DNA of 64,000 nt from Streptomyces pseudovenezuelae (GTDB lineage Bacteria; Actinomycetota; Actinomycetes; Streptomycetales; Streptomycetaceae), in contig NZ_JARXVH010000007.1 in NCBI RefSeq assembly GCF_029892565.1, positions 62,001 through 126,000 on the forward strand, read 5' to 3'. Numbering within the stretch: position 1 is the stretch's first letter; every line of letters begins with the position of its first letter. Under the pieces are notes generated by a model. The model was not told the DNA's origin. It searched no databases and saw nothing but the letters and a program-made list of their open reading frames with translations. Position numbers and translations under genes: made by a program. Shown here piece by piece: positions 17,580 through 26,402 of this stretch.

Positions 17580-18515
17580 TCAGACCGAAACCGGCTCGCC
17601 CGCGGCGGCGGCGATCTCCGCCTCGGCGACGACACCCGGAACGCGGCGCAGCTTCTTCATCGGGCCGAGCTCCGAGTCGTAGACCTTCTTGACGCCGTCA
17701 CCGAGCGAGGCCTCGATGGTACGGATGTCACGCACGAGGCGCTGCAGGCCCTGCGGTTCGACCGAGGCGGCCTGGTCCGAACCCCACATCGCGCGGTCCA
17801 GGGTGATGTGACGCTCGACGAAGGTGGCGCCGAGGGCGACCGCGGCGAGGGTGGTCTGCAGGCCCGTCTCGTGACCGGAGTAGCCGATCGGGACGTTCGG
17901 GTACTCGGCCTGCAGGGTGTTGATGACGCGGAGGTTGAGCTCCTCGGCCTGCGCGGGGTAGGTCGAAGTGGCGTGGCACATCAGGATGTTGTCCGAGCCG
18001 AGGACCTCGACCGCGTGGCGGATCTGCTTCGGGGTGGACATGCCGGTGGAGAGGATGACCGTGCGGCCGGTGGCGCGCAGGGCGCGCAGCAGCTCGTCGT
18101 CGGTCAGCGAGGCGGAGGCCACCTTGTGGGCCGGGACGTCGAACTTCTCCAGGAAGGCGACGGCCTCGGTGTCCCACGGGGAGGCGAACCAGTCGATGTT
18201 CTTGCTCTTGGCGTACTCGTCGATCTGGCGGTACTCGTCCTCGCCGAACTCCACACGGTGGCGGTAGTCGATGTAGGTCATCCGGCCCCAGGGGGTGTCG
18301 CGCTCGATGTCCCACTGGTCGCGCGGGGTGCAGATCTCCGGGGTGCGCTTCTGGAACTTGACCGCGTCGCAGCCGGCTTCGGCGGCGGCGTCGATCAGCT
18401 TGAACGCGTTCTCCAGCTCACCGTTGTGGTTGATGCCGATCTCGCCGACGACGTAGACCGGGTGACCGGGGCCGGCGGTCTTCGAACCGAAGGTACGCAG
18501 ACGGAAGTTGCTCAT
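17580..18515 (-). CDS. neuB: NeuB-type nonulosonic (sialic/Kdn) acid synthase lacking the SAF domain
   Basis: 311 residues. Condenses phosphoenolpyruvate with a hexose or N-acylhexosamine to a nine-carbon acid. Catalytic TIM-barrel landmarks: G-E-I-G-I-N-H-N-G at about 24-32, K-F-Q-K-R, A-T-S-T-Y-P-A, G-Y-S-G-H-E and E-R-H-I-T-L-D-R. Typical NeuB proteins are about 345 residues and end in a SAF (antifreeze-like) domain that lids the active site of the partner subunit; this one stops at the end of the barrel. No NeuC is in the window, so Kdn from mannose (or a phosphate thereof) is a plausible product. Confidence 0.88.
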   Translation of the reverse strand: MSNFRLRTFGSKTAGPGHPVYVVGEIGINHNGELENAFKLIDAAAEAGCDAVKFQKRTPEICTPRDQWDIERDTPWGRMTYIDYRHRVEFGEDEYRQIDEYAKSKNIDWFASPWDTEAVAFLEKFDVPAHKVASASLTDDELLRALRATGRTVILSTGMSTPKQIRHAVEVLGSDNILMCHATSTYPAQAEELNLRVINTLQAEYPNVPIGYSGHETGLQTTLAAVALGATFVERHITLDRAMWGSDQAASVEPQGLQRLVRDIRTIEASLGDGVKKVYDSELGPMKKLRRVPGVVAEAEIAAAAGEPVSV

Positions 18516-18529
18516 GGCGGAAACAGTCC

Positions 18530-19795
18530 TTACTTGTTGAGGGAGTCGAGAGAGGGGCCGAGGATCCAGCTGGCGATCTCTCGGATCGCGCCGTCGCCAC
18601 CAGGGACGGTGGTGACCGCACGGGCGGCGCCGCGTACCACGTCGTGGGCGCTCGCGACCGCCACGGGCCAGCCCACGAGGGCGAAGCACGGGAGGTCGTT
18701 GACGTCGTTGCCGACGTAGAGCACGCGCTCGGGCGCGATGCCCTGCTCCTCGCACCACTGCTTCAGTGCGAGGTCCTTCCGGTCGATGCCGTGCCGGACC
18801 GGGATCTGCAGCTTCCGGGCCCGCGCGGCGACGACCGGGTTCTGCTCCGTGGACAGGATCAGCATCTTCAGGCCGCTCTTGCGCAGCGCCGCGATGCCCA
18901 GTCCGTCGCCGCGGTGCACGGAGACGAACTCCTTTCCATCGGCGTCGATCAGCACCCGGTCGTCTGTCTGGGTGCCGTCGAAGTCCAGTACGACCGCGTC
19001 GATGTCGGCGCCGGTCGGCAGCGAACCGGGGCGGTCCGCGTCGAAGAGGGGTGCCAGCGCCCGGGCGCGGGCCAGCTCGTGGTGGTCGTCGATCTCCAGC
19101 ACGCGGGCCGGGTCGGTGCGCACGAGTTCGGTGCGGCCGAAGAAGCGGTGCTGGTGCTCGCGGAAGCCCACCGCGTCCATCGCGTAGACCGCGCCGGTCT
19201 CCAGGAAGTCCTGGGGGCGGTCCTGGCGGCGCGGGCGGAAGGACTTGTCGTGGTTGACGCCGTAGCCGCCGCCGGTGGCCGCGTCGGCCTCCGCGACGGT
19301 GCCGGCCTTGGCCTCGTCGTCGGCGTCGCGCCACACGAAGCCGTGGAAGGGCGCCACGGTCAGGGCGGAGTCGGCGCCGTTGTCGACGACGGCACCCACG
19401 ACGCCGTCCACGTCCTCGCGGATGATGAACGGGCTGGTGCACTGCACGAGCAGCACCACGTCGACCGTCGCCCCGTGCAGGGCCTCGTGCGCGCCCATGG
19501 CGTGCAGCACGGCGGCCTCGGAGGTGGCGGTGTCGCCGGCGATGGCGGCGGGCCGCAGCACGACCTCGGCGCCCGCCGAGCGGGCCGCGGCGGCGATGGC
19601 CTGGTCGTCGGTGGAGACCACGACGTCCGTCACCAGCCGGCTGGCCCGGCACTCGCGCACGGCCCGGGCCACCAGCGGTACGCCGCCCACGGGGGCGAGG
19701 TTCTTCGCGGGCACGCCCTTGGAGCCGCCGCGCGCGGGAATCACCGCGAGCACCCGGCGCACCGAAGCCCCTTGGCCCGCTTCGGGGTTGGACAT
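18530..19795 (-). CDS. neuA: CMP-nonulosonate cytidylyltransferase fused to HAD phosphatase
   Basis: 421 residues. N-terminal NeuA domain: I-P-A-R-G-G-S-K-G-V-P-x-K-N at about 19-32 (CTP loop), Q-C-T-S-P-F, and E-T-G-A-V-Y. C-terminal HAD domain of KdsC type from about 255: V-L-D-F-D-G-T-Q-T-D-D (nucleophile Asp), later G-N-D-V-N-D-L. The same architecture occurs in vertebrate CMAS and in some bacteria; a Kdn-9-phosphate or similar phosphatase role is possible but not proven. AAGGAGGAG before ATG 19793-19795. Coupled with neuB in one operon. Confidence 0.9.
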   Translation of the reverse strand: MSNPEAGQGASVRRVLAVIPARGGSKGVPAKNLAPVGGVPLVARAVRECRASRLVTDVVVSTDDQAIAAAARSAGAEVVLRPAAIAGDTATSEAAVLHAMGAHEALHGATVDVVLLVQCTSPFIIREDVDGVVGAVVDNGADSALTVAPFHGFVWRDADDEAKAGTVAEADAATGGGYGVNHDKSFRPRRQDRPQDFLETGAVYAMDAVGFREHQHRFFGRTELVRTDPARVLEIDDHHELARARALAPLFDADRPGSLPTGADIDAVVLDFDGTQTDDRVLIDADGKEFVSVHRGDGLGIAALRKSGLKMLILSTEQNPVVAARARKLQIPVRHGIDRKDLALKQWCEEQGIAPERVLYVGNDVNDLPCFALVGWPVAVASAHDVVRGAARAVTTVPGGDGAIREIASWILGPSLDSLNK

Positions 19796-19851
19796 GGGTT
19801 CTCCTCCTTGGGAGGGGTTCGGGGACAGCGGCCGCTCGCCGGGACGGGGAC

Positions 19852-21174
19852 TCACAGGTCCCCCATCCGCCGGATCACCGGGGCGACCCGCTGCACGCCG
19901 TGGCGGTAGGCGCCGCGTGCGGCGCGGCGCACTATCTGCTTGACCGCGCTGGGTTCCTTGTCGGCGGCGGGTGCGCCGGGCAGCGGGCTGCCGTCCGGGC
20001 CGAGGTGGTGGCGGGCGAGGATGCCGGGCAGGTAGCCGGGGGCGGTCGCCGGTGTGTAGTACGGGGTGAGGGGCGCGAGGCCGCCGGGCCGGCCGAGCAG
20101 CTTGGTGATCCGCTCGCGCGCCGCGTCGAAGGCGGTGGCGTACGAGCCGTCCGCGGCGACGCCCTGGCGGTCGACCCACTCCTCGTCGGGCTCGGGCCGG
20201 TGCCCCTCGTCCAGCTGGTCCCAGGAGGCCAGGCAGCCGGAGCCCACGAAGTGGTGGTTGCCGAGCACCTCGCGCACCCCCAGGTCGCTGAGGACGACGG
20301 TGGGGATACGGCGGTGCAGGGACTCCAGCGCGGCCGTCGAGCTGATGGTGACCAGCAGGTCGGTGCGGTCGAGTACCTCGCCCATGTTCCCGTACACCAG
20401 GCTGAAGTTGGCCGGTGCGTCGAGCTTCTGGGCCAGCTTCTGGTAGGGCAGTTCCTCGATGTGCGTGGTGTGTTCACCCGGCCGGGAGCGCAGTTTGAGC
20501 AGCACCTCGCGCTCGGGGTGCTTGCGGGCGTGCCGGATCAGCCGCTCCAGCAGGTACGTACGGTCCTTGCGGCTGTCCGGGACGGACGGCTGCGCGGCGA
20601 ACACCACGGTGTACGGGTCGTGTTCACCTTCGTAGGGAGCGCCGCCGAGGAACGGGAGTGCCACCTCCGTCACCGACGAGGCATCCGCGCCCACCCCTTC
20701 GTACACACCTCTGAAACGGTCCGCGTCCTGGCGGGAGTTGGCGAGGACGAGGTCCGCGCCGTGCCGCAGCAGGAGGCCGTCGGCGAGCTTCTCGTAGACG
20801 ACGCCGACATAGCCGGTGACGACGACGGGACGCCGCTTGCGGCCCTCCCACACGCGCTTGAGCCCGTGCAGCATGGCCTGGACGCCGCCGCCGACGAGGG
20901 CGAGCACGACGAGGTCGTACTCCTCCTCGGCCATGGTGCGCAGGAACTCGACGGCCGTGACCTCCTTCAGGGAGTCGACGTGGACGCCCACTTCGGCCAG
21001 TTGGCGTGCCGTGGGAGTGGCCCGGCCGCGCAGCAGGAATCCACTGAGCTCGGGGCCGACTTGCGCGGCGTCGCGCCCTGCGGCTTCCATGGTCGGGCCC
21101 GGAACGATACGAGCCGCGGTCAACGCACCCCATTTCCAGCGGGTGTCGGAGTCCGCGAGAACAGCGATTCTCAT
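19852..21174 (-). CDS. Predicted glycosyltransferase (DUF6716 type)
   Basis: 440 residues. Starts M-R-I-A-V-L-A-D-S-D-T-R-W-K-W-G, the recognisable opening of the actinobacterial DUF6716 family of putative glycosyltransferases. A GT-B-like second half has an I-S-S-T-A-A-L-E-S motif that binds the nucleotide in related folds. First gene of the minus-strand operon with neuA and neuB. No Shine-Dalgarno is visible before 21174; TAGTAC 10 nt upstream could be the -10 of a nearly leaderless mRNA. In-frame codons upstream (to 21243) cannot be excluded as starts. Confidence 0.75.
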   Translation of the reverse strand: MRIAVLADSDTRWKWGALTAARIVPGPTMEAAGRDAAQVGPELSGFLLRGRATPTARQLAEVGVHVDSLKEVTAVEFLRTMAEEEYDLVVLALVGGGVQAMLHGLKRVWEGRKRRPVVVTGYVGVVYEKLADGLLLRHGADLVLANSRQDADRFRGVYEGVGADASSVTEVALPFLGGAPYEGEHDPYTVVFAAQPSVPDSRKDRTYLLERLIRHARKHPEREVLLKLRSRPGEHTTHIEELPYQKLAQKLDAPANFSLVYGNMGEVLDRTDLLVTISSTAALESLHRRIPTVVLSDLGVREVLGNHHFVGSGCLASWDQLDEGHRPEPDEEWVDRQGVAADGSYATAFDAARERITKLLGRPGGLAPLTPYYTPATAPGYLPGILARHHLGPDGSPLPGAPAADKEPSAVKQIVRRAARGAYRHGVQRVAPVIRRMGDL

Positions 21175-21253
21175 GGGCTTAGTTGTACTAGGCGGCACAA
21201 CGAAGACGCTAGGAAGCAAATCCAAGGTGCGGCCCAACCGCACCTGGCCAAAA

Positions 21254-21263
21254 AGTTAACAAC
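21254..21263. promoter_or_regulatory. AGTTAACAAC element (copy 1) in the divergent cluster promoter
   Basis: The 10-mer AGTTAACAAC, with HpaI-like GTTAAC rare in this GC-rich DNA, sits between the two divergent transcripts of the cluster and recurs at 24933-24942 before another cluster promoter. A regulatory role is conjecture. Confidence 0.3.
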
Positions 21264-21396
21264 ACATCGCCGAGAGCCGAACTGGCTCGCCAAAGCCTCG
21301 GAAGTACATGGGATGCACCGTTCCGACACATGGAGTTCACCCGCCGTACGGGTACCGGAAAGTTCCGCAGCCGAGCCGCCTCCTAGGCTTTTGCGG

Positions 21397-22383
21397 GTGC
21401 CAAAGCTCTCCGTGATCGTGCCGTTCTACAACGTGCAGCAATACGCCCCGGACACCCTCAGAAGCCTTCGCCTCAACGCGCGACCAGATTTCGAGTTCGT
21501 TCTTGTGGACGATCATTCGAAGGATGAAACTCCGGCCATCCTGGAACGCGCCGCCGCGGAACTGTCCGACGTGGCCCAGGTGCGCTACGTCCGCCACGAG
21601 AAGAACGGAGGCCTCGCCACCGCCCGCAACACCGGCCTGGACGCGTCCAGCGGCGAGTACCTGACCTTCCTCGACGGGGACGACTGGCTGGCCCCCGGCT
21701 ACTACGAGCAGTTGGTGGCCGCCATGGAGAAGCTGGACTGCGACTTCATCCGCACCGACCACGTGCAGGCGACCGCCCGCTCCCGCTCGGTGCACCGGGT
21801 GCCGCACGGGCGCCGCTGGGAGGTCATGAACCCGCGCGAGGCGATCCTGCCCGCCGACCGTACGACCTCCGTGGACTACGCCTACGCCTGGGCCGGCGCC
21901 TACCACCGCCGCCTGCTCGAAAAGGGCCTGCTGCACTTCACGGACGGGCTGCGCACCGCAGAGGACCGGCCGTGGATCTGGAAGCTGCACCGCGAGGCGG
22001 AGTCGTTCGCCGTGGTGAGCCTGCTCGGCGTCTTCTACCGGCGCGGGGTCGCCTCCTCGCTCACCCAGATCGGTGACGTCCGTCAACTCGACTTCATCCG
22101 CGCCTTCGATCAGGTCGTCGAGGAGACCGCGCTTGACCCGGACGCCGAGCGGCTGCTGCCGAAGGCCGTGCGGACGTACTGCGCGATCATCGCCCACCAC
22201 CTCGCGGACGACTCCAAGTGGGAGCCGGCCGTGGCCAAGCAGCTGCGGTCGATGAGCGCGGCCGCCATACAGCGCATGCCGCAGGAAGCGCTGGGTGACG
22301 TGCTCGACACCATGGACCTGCGCCGCTCCTCCAAGCTGCGGCGGCTGCGGCGCCGGATCACCACAGCGAAGGCGGCCGCCTGA
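21397..22383 (+). CDS. GT2-family glycosyltransferase
   Basis: 328 residues. GT-A domain: K-L-S-V-I-V-P-F-Y-N-V at the start, L-V-D-D-H-S-K-D-E-T, the acceptor-side R-N-T-G-L-D, and D-G-D-D-W (DxD) at about 95. The C-terminal 100 residues are helical and basic (R-R-L-R-R-R). GTG at 21397 is 7 nt after TAGGCT (21384-21389), the pattern of a leaderless transcript; this decides the start against upstream codons. Stop overlaps the next start (TGATG). Probably adds a sugar to the cell-wall glycopolymer; sugar unknown. Confidence 0.85.
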   Translation: MPKLSVIVPFYNVQQYAPDTLRSLRLNARPDFEFVLVDDHSKDETPAILERAAAELSDVAQVRYVRHEKNGGLATARNTGLDASSGEYLTFLDGDDWLAPGYYEQLVAAMEKLDCDFIRTDHVQATARSRSVHRVPHGRRWEVMNPREAILPADRTTSVDYAYAWAGAYHRRLLEKGLLHFTDGLRTAEDRPWIWKLHREAESFAVVSLLGVFYRRGVASSLTQIGDVRQLDFIRAFDQVVEETALDPDAERLLPKAVRTYCAIIAHHLADDSKWEPAVAKQLRSMSAAAIQRMPQEALGDVLDTMDLRRSSKLRRLRRRITTAKAAA

Positions 22384-23720
22384 TGCCCCGTACCACCCGG
22401 ATCTTCTGCGTCTCGACGCTGTACGGCGCGGCCACACTCGCCGCCGCCATAGAGTCCGACCTGTTCACGGAGGCGGACGGCGACCGGCAGGTGCTGCTGG
22501 TCTTCAACAACTCCGCGACGCCGGAGACCACTCCGGCCGTCGACCAGATGCCGGGCTTCGAGCCGCTGCGGGACCACTTCGACGACGTGCTGTCGTGGAA
22601 CGAGGCCATCCGCCCCTTCCACCCCGGCGCGTGGGCGCCGCGGCCCGACGACATCCCGCTCTTCGAGCGCTATCTGCGGCTGCTGTGGGAGCTGGGCGAC
22701 GACAAGGTGGAGCTGGTCCTGGAGTCCATCCAGGTCGCCCCCGCCCTCACCGTGGCCCAGCTGTTCACCGAGGCCCCGGTCGAGGTCTACGCCGACGGCC
22801 TGATGAGCTACGGCCCCACCCGCAACAAGCTCGACCCGCTGGTCGGCACGCGGGTGCGGCGGCTGCTCCACCTCGACCTGGTGGCCGGTCTCACGCCGAT
22901 GCTGCTGACCGAGTTCGACGTGCCGGCGCAGGTCGTACCGACCACCGCCTTCCTCAAGGTGATGGGCGAACTCACCGCCGCCGTGCCCGAGGCGCCGGTG
23001 CTGCCGGCCAACTCGGCGCTGCTCCTTGGCCAGTACCTGTCCGCGCTGAACATCCTCTCCGCCACGGAGGAGGAGGACCTGCACGTGCGGATGATGCGCG
23101 GGGCGGTCGAGCGCGGTCACCGGGCGATCGTCTTCAAGCCGCATCCCACCGCGCCGGCCCGCTACAGCCGGATCCTGGAGGCGGAGGCCGAGAAGCTGGG
23201 CGTCGACCTCACCGTCCTGGACCTGCCGGTCCTCGCCGAGGTGCTGTTCGAGAAGTCCCCGCCCGCGCTGGTCGTCGGCTGCTTCTCCACGGCGCTGTTC
23301 ACGGCGGCGGCTTTCTACGGTCTGCCGGTTGCCCGCGTAGGCACCGAACCGCTGCTCGACCGCCTGACGCCGTACCAGAACAGCAACCGGGTCCCGGCCG
23401 TCCTCGCGGACGCGGTGATCCCGGACCTGGAGGGCCGCAAGGGCGAGGAGGTCGTCCCGGCGAAGTCGCTCAACGGCCTGGTCACCGCGGTCGGTTTCAC
23501 CATGCAGCCGCAGATCCACCCCTCCCTGCGCCCGGCGGCGGAGAAGTACCTGTCCAAGGAGTTCGGCCCGCGCACCCAGCGCTACTTCAAGCGCAAGCGG
23601 CTCACCTCGCTGGGCCTGCCGGGCGGTATCCCGGAACGGCTGGCGTTCCTGCCGCGCAACGCCACCGCGCGCCGGGTGGTACGGCGGGCGAGGGCGCTCA
23701 AGAAGGTCGTGAAGCGCTAG
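22383..23720 (+). CDS. Polysialyltransferase-like glycosyltransferase
   Basis: 445 residues. Looks like the alpha-2,8-polysialyltransferase family (PF07388): F-C-V-S-T-L-Y-G-A-A-T at the N-terminus, D/E-D/E-G equivalent in V-Y-A-D-G-L-M-S-Y-G, the H-P motif in F-K-P-H-P-T and the S motif in G-C-F-S-T-A-L-F. All three motifs used for catalysis and CMP binding by bacterial sialyltransferases are intact. The C-terminus is strongly basic, fitting interaction with membrane or acidic polymer. Co-translated with the GT2 gene. Probable polymerase of the nonulosonic acid chain. Confidence 0.82.
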   Translation: MPRTTRIFCVSTLYGAATLAAAIESDLFTEADGDRQVLLVFNNSATPETTPAVDQMPGFEPLRDHFDDVLSWNEAIRPFHPGAWAPRPDDIPLFERYLRLLWELGDDKVELVLESIQVAPALTVAQLFTEAPVEVYADGLMSYGPTRNKLDPLVGTRVRRLLHLDLVAGLTPMLLTEFDVPAQVVPTTAFLKVMGELTAAVPEAPVLPANSALLLGQYLSALNILSATEEEDLHVRMMRGAVERGHRAIVFKPHPTAPARYSRILEAEAEKLGVDLTVLDLPVLAEVLFEKSPPALVVGCFSTALFTAAAFYGLPVARVGTEPLLDRLTPYQNSNRVPAVLADAVIPDLEGRKGEEVVPAKSLNGLVTAVGFTMQPQIHPSLRPAAEKYLSKEFGPRTQRYFKRKRLTSLGLPGGIPERLAFLPRNATARRVVRRARALKKVVKR

Positions 23721-23800
23721 ACAAACCAGGAGTAAACCTCAGGCCAAGCCCAAGGAAATGCAAGACGGCGATTGCCTTACTCCTGTGAATTCACGGTGAT

Positions 23801-23834
23801 GCGGCTCCCGGATCCATAGGATCTCGGGAGCCGC
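23801..23834 (+). terminator. Hairpin terminator after the polysialyltransferase-like gene
   Basis: GCGGCTCCCG (23801-23810) pairs with CGGGAGCCGC (23825-23834), loop 14 nt, about 80 nt after the stop. Confidence 0.6.
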
Positions 23835-23864
23835 CCCCATCGATTCTCCTCCGTGAGGCATTCA

Positions 23865-24860
23865 ATGACGAAGCTCGGCCGGCTCTACTCGAAGTTCGAC
23901 AGCGTCACACTGCCGGACGATCTCCCGTACACCCAGGTGAGCGCCTGGGAACTGCAGTTCCTGTATCTCGTGGGGCGCCATGAACTCTCGGGCCGGGGCC
24001 GGATCGTCGAACTCGGCTCCGGCGGCGGCGGATCGACGTACGCGCTCGCGATGGGCCTGCGGGAGAACCCGGCCTTCGACGAGAAGACGGGACGCCTGCA
24101 CGCGTACGACTTCTTCCGGGTCGGCAAGGGCACGTTCGCCTCGGAGAAGTTCTTCACCTCCGGCCACAAGCCCGAGGACGACAACTCGTTCCTGAACGAC
24201 TTCCGCGGCCGCCTGGAGCCCTTCCTCCCCTTCCTGGAGATCCACGCCGGCGACCTCTGGCAGACCTCCGACCCGGACGACCCGACCCCGGTCGAGTTCC
24301 TGCACATCGACATCGCCAAGACGGCCCGGGTCTTCAGGTGCGTCTCGGAACGCTTCCTGACCCGCCTGGAGCCCGGCTCGATCGTCCTCCACCAGGACTT
24401 CGCCGGCCCGCGCCTCCCGTGGCTCCACCACAGCACCGGCGCGCTCCTCCCCTACATCGAGATCGCCGGCCCCCCGATCCGCTCCACCCTCGCCTTCGAG
24501 GTGACGAAGCCGATCCCGGCGGACGTGTTGAAGCGCATCTCGGAGGACGACTACACGGTCGACGAGAAACTCGCCCTCATCACCGCCGTCCAGAACCGAA
24601 TCGACCGCGACCACACCGACGGCATCCCCTTCAAGTCCGTCCTGGAACTGGCCAAGGCGTACGTCGCCCACTACGACGGCCAGCACAAGCGGGCGTGGTC
24701 GATCGCGAAGCCGCTCACCTCGGACGAGTACCTGAGCCGGACGCGGGCGGATCACTTCGAGCAGTTGAAGAAGGCTTACGACACGGAGCGGGCCGCGAAG
24801 TCTCGGCGGTCGCCGGTGGCTCGGTTCAAGCAGCTGCTGGTCCGGGGCGGTAAGAGGTAA
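23865..24860 (+). CDS. Methyltransferase-like protein in the glycopolymer cluster
   Basis: 331 residues. Rossmann-type motif I I-V-E-L-G-S-G-G-G-G-S-T at about 45-56 and an acidic motif in F-L-H-I-D-I-A-K followed by L-H-Q-D-F, reminiscent of TylF/CmcI-like (Methyltransf_24) sugar O-methyltransferases. The C-terminal third is helical and ends with basic residues. Position inside the cluster suggests methylation of a sugar of the polymer. ATG at 23865 chosen with GTGAGG upstream. Followed by an AT-rich gap of 100 nt that contains a short imperfect direct repeat. Confidence 0.65.
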   Translation: MTKLGRLYSKFDSVTLPDDLPYTQVSAWELQFLYLVGRHELSGRGRIVELGSGGGGSTYALAMGLRENPAFDEKTGRLHAYDFFRVGKGTFASEKFFTSGHKPEDDNSFLNDFRGRLEPFLPFLEIHAGDLWQTSDPDDPTPVEFLHIDIAKTARVFRCVSERFLTRLEPGSIVLHQDFAGPRLPWLHHSTGALLPYIEIAGPPIRSTLAFEVTKPIPADVLKRISEDDYTVDEKLALITAVQNRIDRDHTDGIPFKSVLELAKAYVAHYDGQHKRAWSIAKPLTSDEYLSRTRADHFEQLKKAYDTERAAKSRRSPVARFKQLLVRGGKR

Positions 24861-24932
24861 ATAGGAACGTAAGAGAAATAGGTACGAAGAGATACACGGA
24901 AGATTGCGTTCCGATGCCGTGTGTTGGGTGGG

Positions 24933-24942
24933 AGTTAACAAC
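24933..24942. promoter_or_regulatory. AGTTAACAAC element (copy 2)
   Basis: Second copy of the 10-mer found at 21254-21263, located 8 nt upstream of the -10 box TAGCTT (24950-24955) of the GtrB-like gene. Confidence 0.3.
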
Positions 24943-24961
24943 CACTCCATAGCTTCCACCA

Positions 24962-25984
24962 ATGGCGCAAACAGCTTCGCCGCCCGCTCACGCTCCGGCT
25001 CCCGTCGCGCTCGCGGCGGTGGAGCCGGAGTCGGCCCGGCGGTCGCTCATCTCGTATGTCCTGCCGGTCTACAACGAGCAGGACGGCATCACCGCGTTCC
25101 ACGCCGAGCTCATCGCCGCGCTCGGCTCCCGGCCGGAGCTCGACTTCGAGCTGGTCTACGTCAACGACGGCTCCGCCGACGGCTCGCTCGCCCTGCTCAA
25201 GGGCCTCGCGGAGCAGGACCCCCGGGTCAAGGTCGTCGACTTCGCCCGTAACTTCGGGCACCAGATCGCCATCACCGCGGGCCTCGACCTGGCCGCGGGC
25301 GACGCCGTGATCGTCATGGACACCGACCTGCAGGATCCGCCGAAGGTCAGCCTGGAGCTGGTCGACGCCTGGCAGGCGGGCGCCGAGATCGTGCACGCGC
25401 GCCGCCGCACCCGGCAGGACACCGCGTTCAAGCGGGCCACCGCGCACCTGTACTACCGCCTGCTGCGCTCCTCCACCGAGGTCGACATCCCGCTGGACAC
25501 CGGCGACTTCCGCCTCCTGGACCGCAAGGTCGCCGATGAGCTGCGCAAGTACCGCGAGCGCAGCCGCTTCGTGCGCGGCATCGTCGCCTCGATGGGCTAT
25601 GCCCAGACCGAGGTGGCCTTCGACCGGGACGAGCGGTTCGCCGGCGAGACCAAGTACCCGCTGCGCAAGATGGCCCGCCTCGCGGTCGACGGCATGACGA
25701 GCTTCTCCACCGCCCCGCTGAAGATGATCACCCGGCTCGGCTTCGCGGTCCTCGCGCTGTCCCTCGTCGGCATCCTCTACGCCCTCGCCATGAAGTTCTT
25801 CAAGCCCGAGATCACCGTCTCCGGCTGGACGATGCTGATGTGCGTGGTGCTGTTCCTCGGCGGCACCCAGATGCTCTCGCTCGGGGTCATAGGCACCTAC
25901 ATAGGCCGCATATACAGCGAGGCCCAGGGCCGGCCGCTGTACCTGGTGCGCGAAGTGATCGGCGGACCCGACTCCGATGACTGA
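24962..25984 (+). CDS. GtrB/DPM1-like GT2 glycosyltransferase with two TM helices
   Basis: 340 residues. GT2 domain with P-V-Y-N-E-Q, Y-V-N-D-G-S-A-D-G-S and D-T-D-L-Q-D-P, then F-R-L-L-D-R and a C-terminal pair of TM helices (about 255-310). This is the layout of GtrB and YkcC-type enzymes that charge polyprenyl phosphate with a sugar. TAGCTT lies 6 nt before the ATG, so the mRNA is probably leaderless. An unusual Ala/Pro-rich leader of 25 residues precedes the domain. Overlaps the GtrA gene by 8 nt. Confidence 0.87.
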   Translation: MAQTASPPAHAPAPVALAAVEPESARRSLISYVLPVYNEQDGITAFHAELIAALGSRPELDFELVYVNDGSADGSLALLKGLAEQDPRVKVVDFARNFGHQIAITAGLDLAAGDAVIVMDTDLQDPPKVSLELVDAWQAGAEIVHARRRTRQDTAFKRATAHLYYRLLRSSTEVDIPLDTGDFRLLDRKVADELRKYRERSRFVRGIVASMGYAQTEVAFDRDERFAGETKYPLRKMARLAVDGMTSFSTAPLKMITRLGFAVLALSLVGILYALAMKFFKPEITVSGWTMLMCVVLFLGGTQMLSLGVIGTYIGRIYSEAQGRPLYLVREVIGGPDSDD

Positions 25985-26402
25985 GATCACCGCCACCACT
26001 CCGGCGGTCAGCGCCGAGAACTCCCGCTCCCGGACCGTGCGTCAACTCGTGCGCTACGCCCTGATCGGTGGCAGCGGCGTCGTCATCGACTTCGTCGTCT
26101 TCCTGCTGCTGCACAACCTCGCCGGCCTGGACGAGCAGCTCGCCAACGCGCTGAGCACCACCCTCGGCATCGCCAACAACTTCGTCCTGAACGCCCTGTT
26201 CACCTTCGAGCGCCGGGACCGGCTCGTCGTCCGCTTCCTGCGTTTCTACGCCGTCGGACTGACCGGCATCGCCTTGACGAACCTGCTCTTCCTCGCCTTC
26301 ACCGACGGCCTCGGCATCGACGCCAACCTCGTCAAGGCCGCTTCGCTGCCGCTGGTGCTGGCCCTTCAGTTCGTGCTCAACCGAAAGTGGAGCTTCGCAT
26401 GA
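25977..26402 (+). CDS. GtrA-family membrane protein (polyprenyl-sugar flippase candidate)
   Basis: 141 residues, four TM segments. R-Y-A-L-I-G-G-S-G-V at the start of TM1, N-N-F-V-L-N-A-L-F-T-F in the middle and L-N-R-K-W-S-F at the C-terminus are the standard GtrA landmarks. GtrA proteins are thought to flip the lipid-linked sugar made by GtrB across the membrane. Overlaps both neighbours (8 nt and ATGA), so GtrB, GtrA and the flavoprotein are translated together. Confidence 0.9.
   Translation: MTEITATTPAVSAENSRSRTVRQLVRYALIGGSGVVIDFVVFLLLHNLAGLDEQLANALSTTLGIANNFVLNALFTFERRDRLVVRFLRFYAVGLTGIALTNLLFLAFTDGLGIDANLVKAASLPLVLALQFVLNRKWSFA

Noticed and set aside
24859..24891. Two adjacent copies of a 16-17-bp AT-rich unit after the methyltransferase-like gene
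   Set aside because: Too short and imperfect to call a functional repeat; may only be part of a terminator or promoter spacer.
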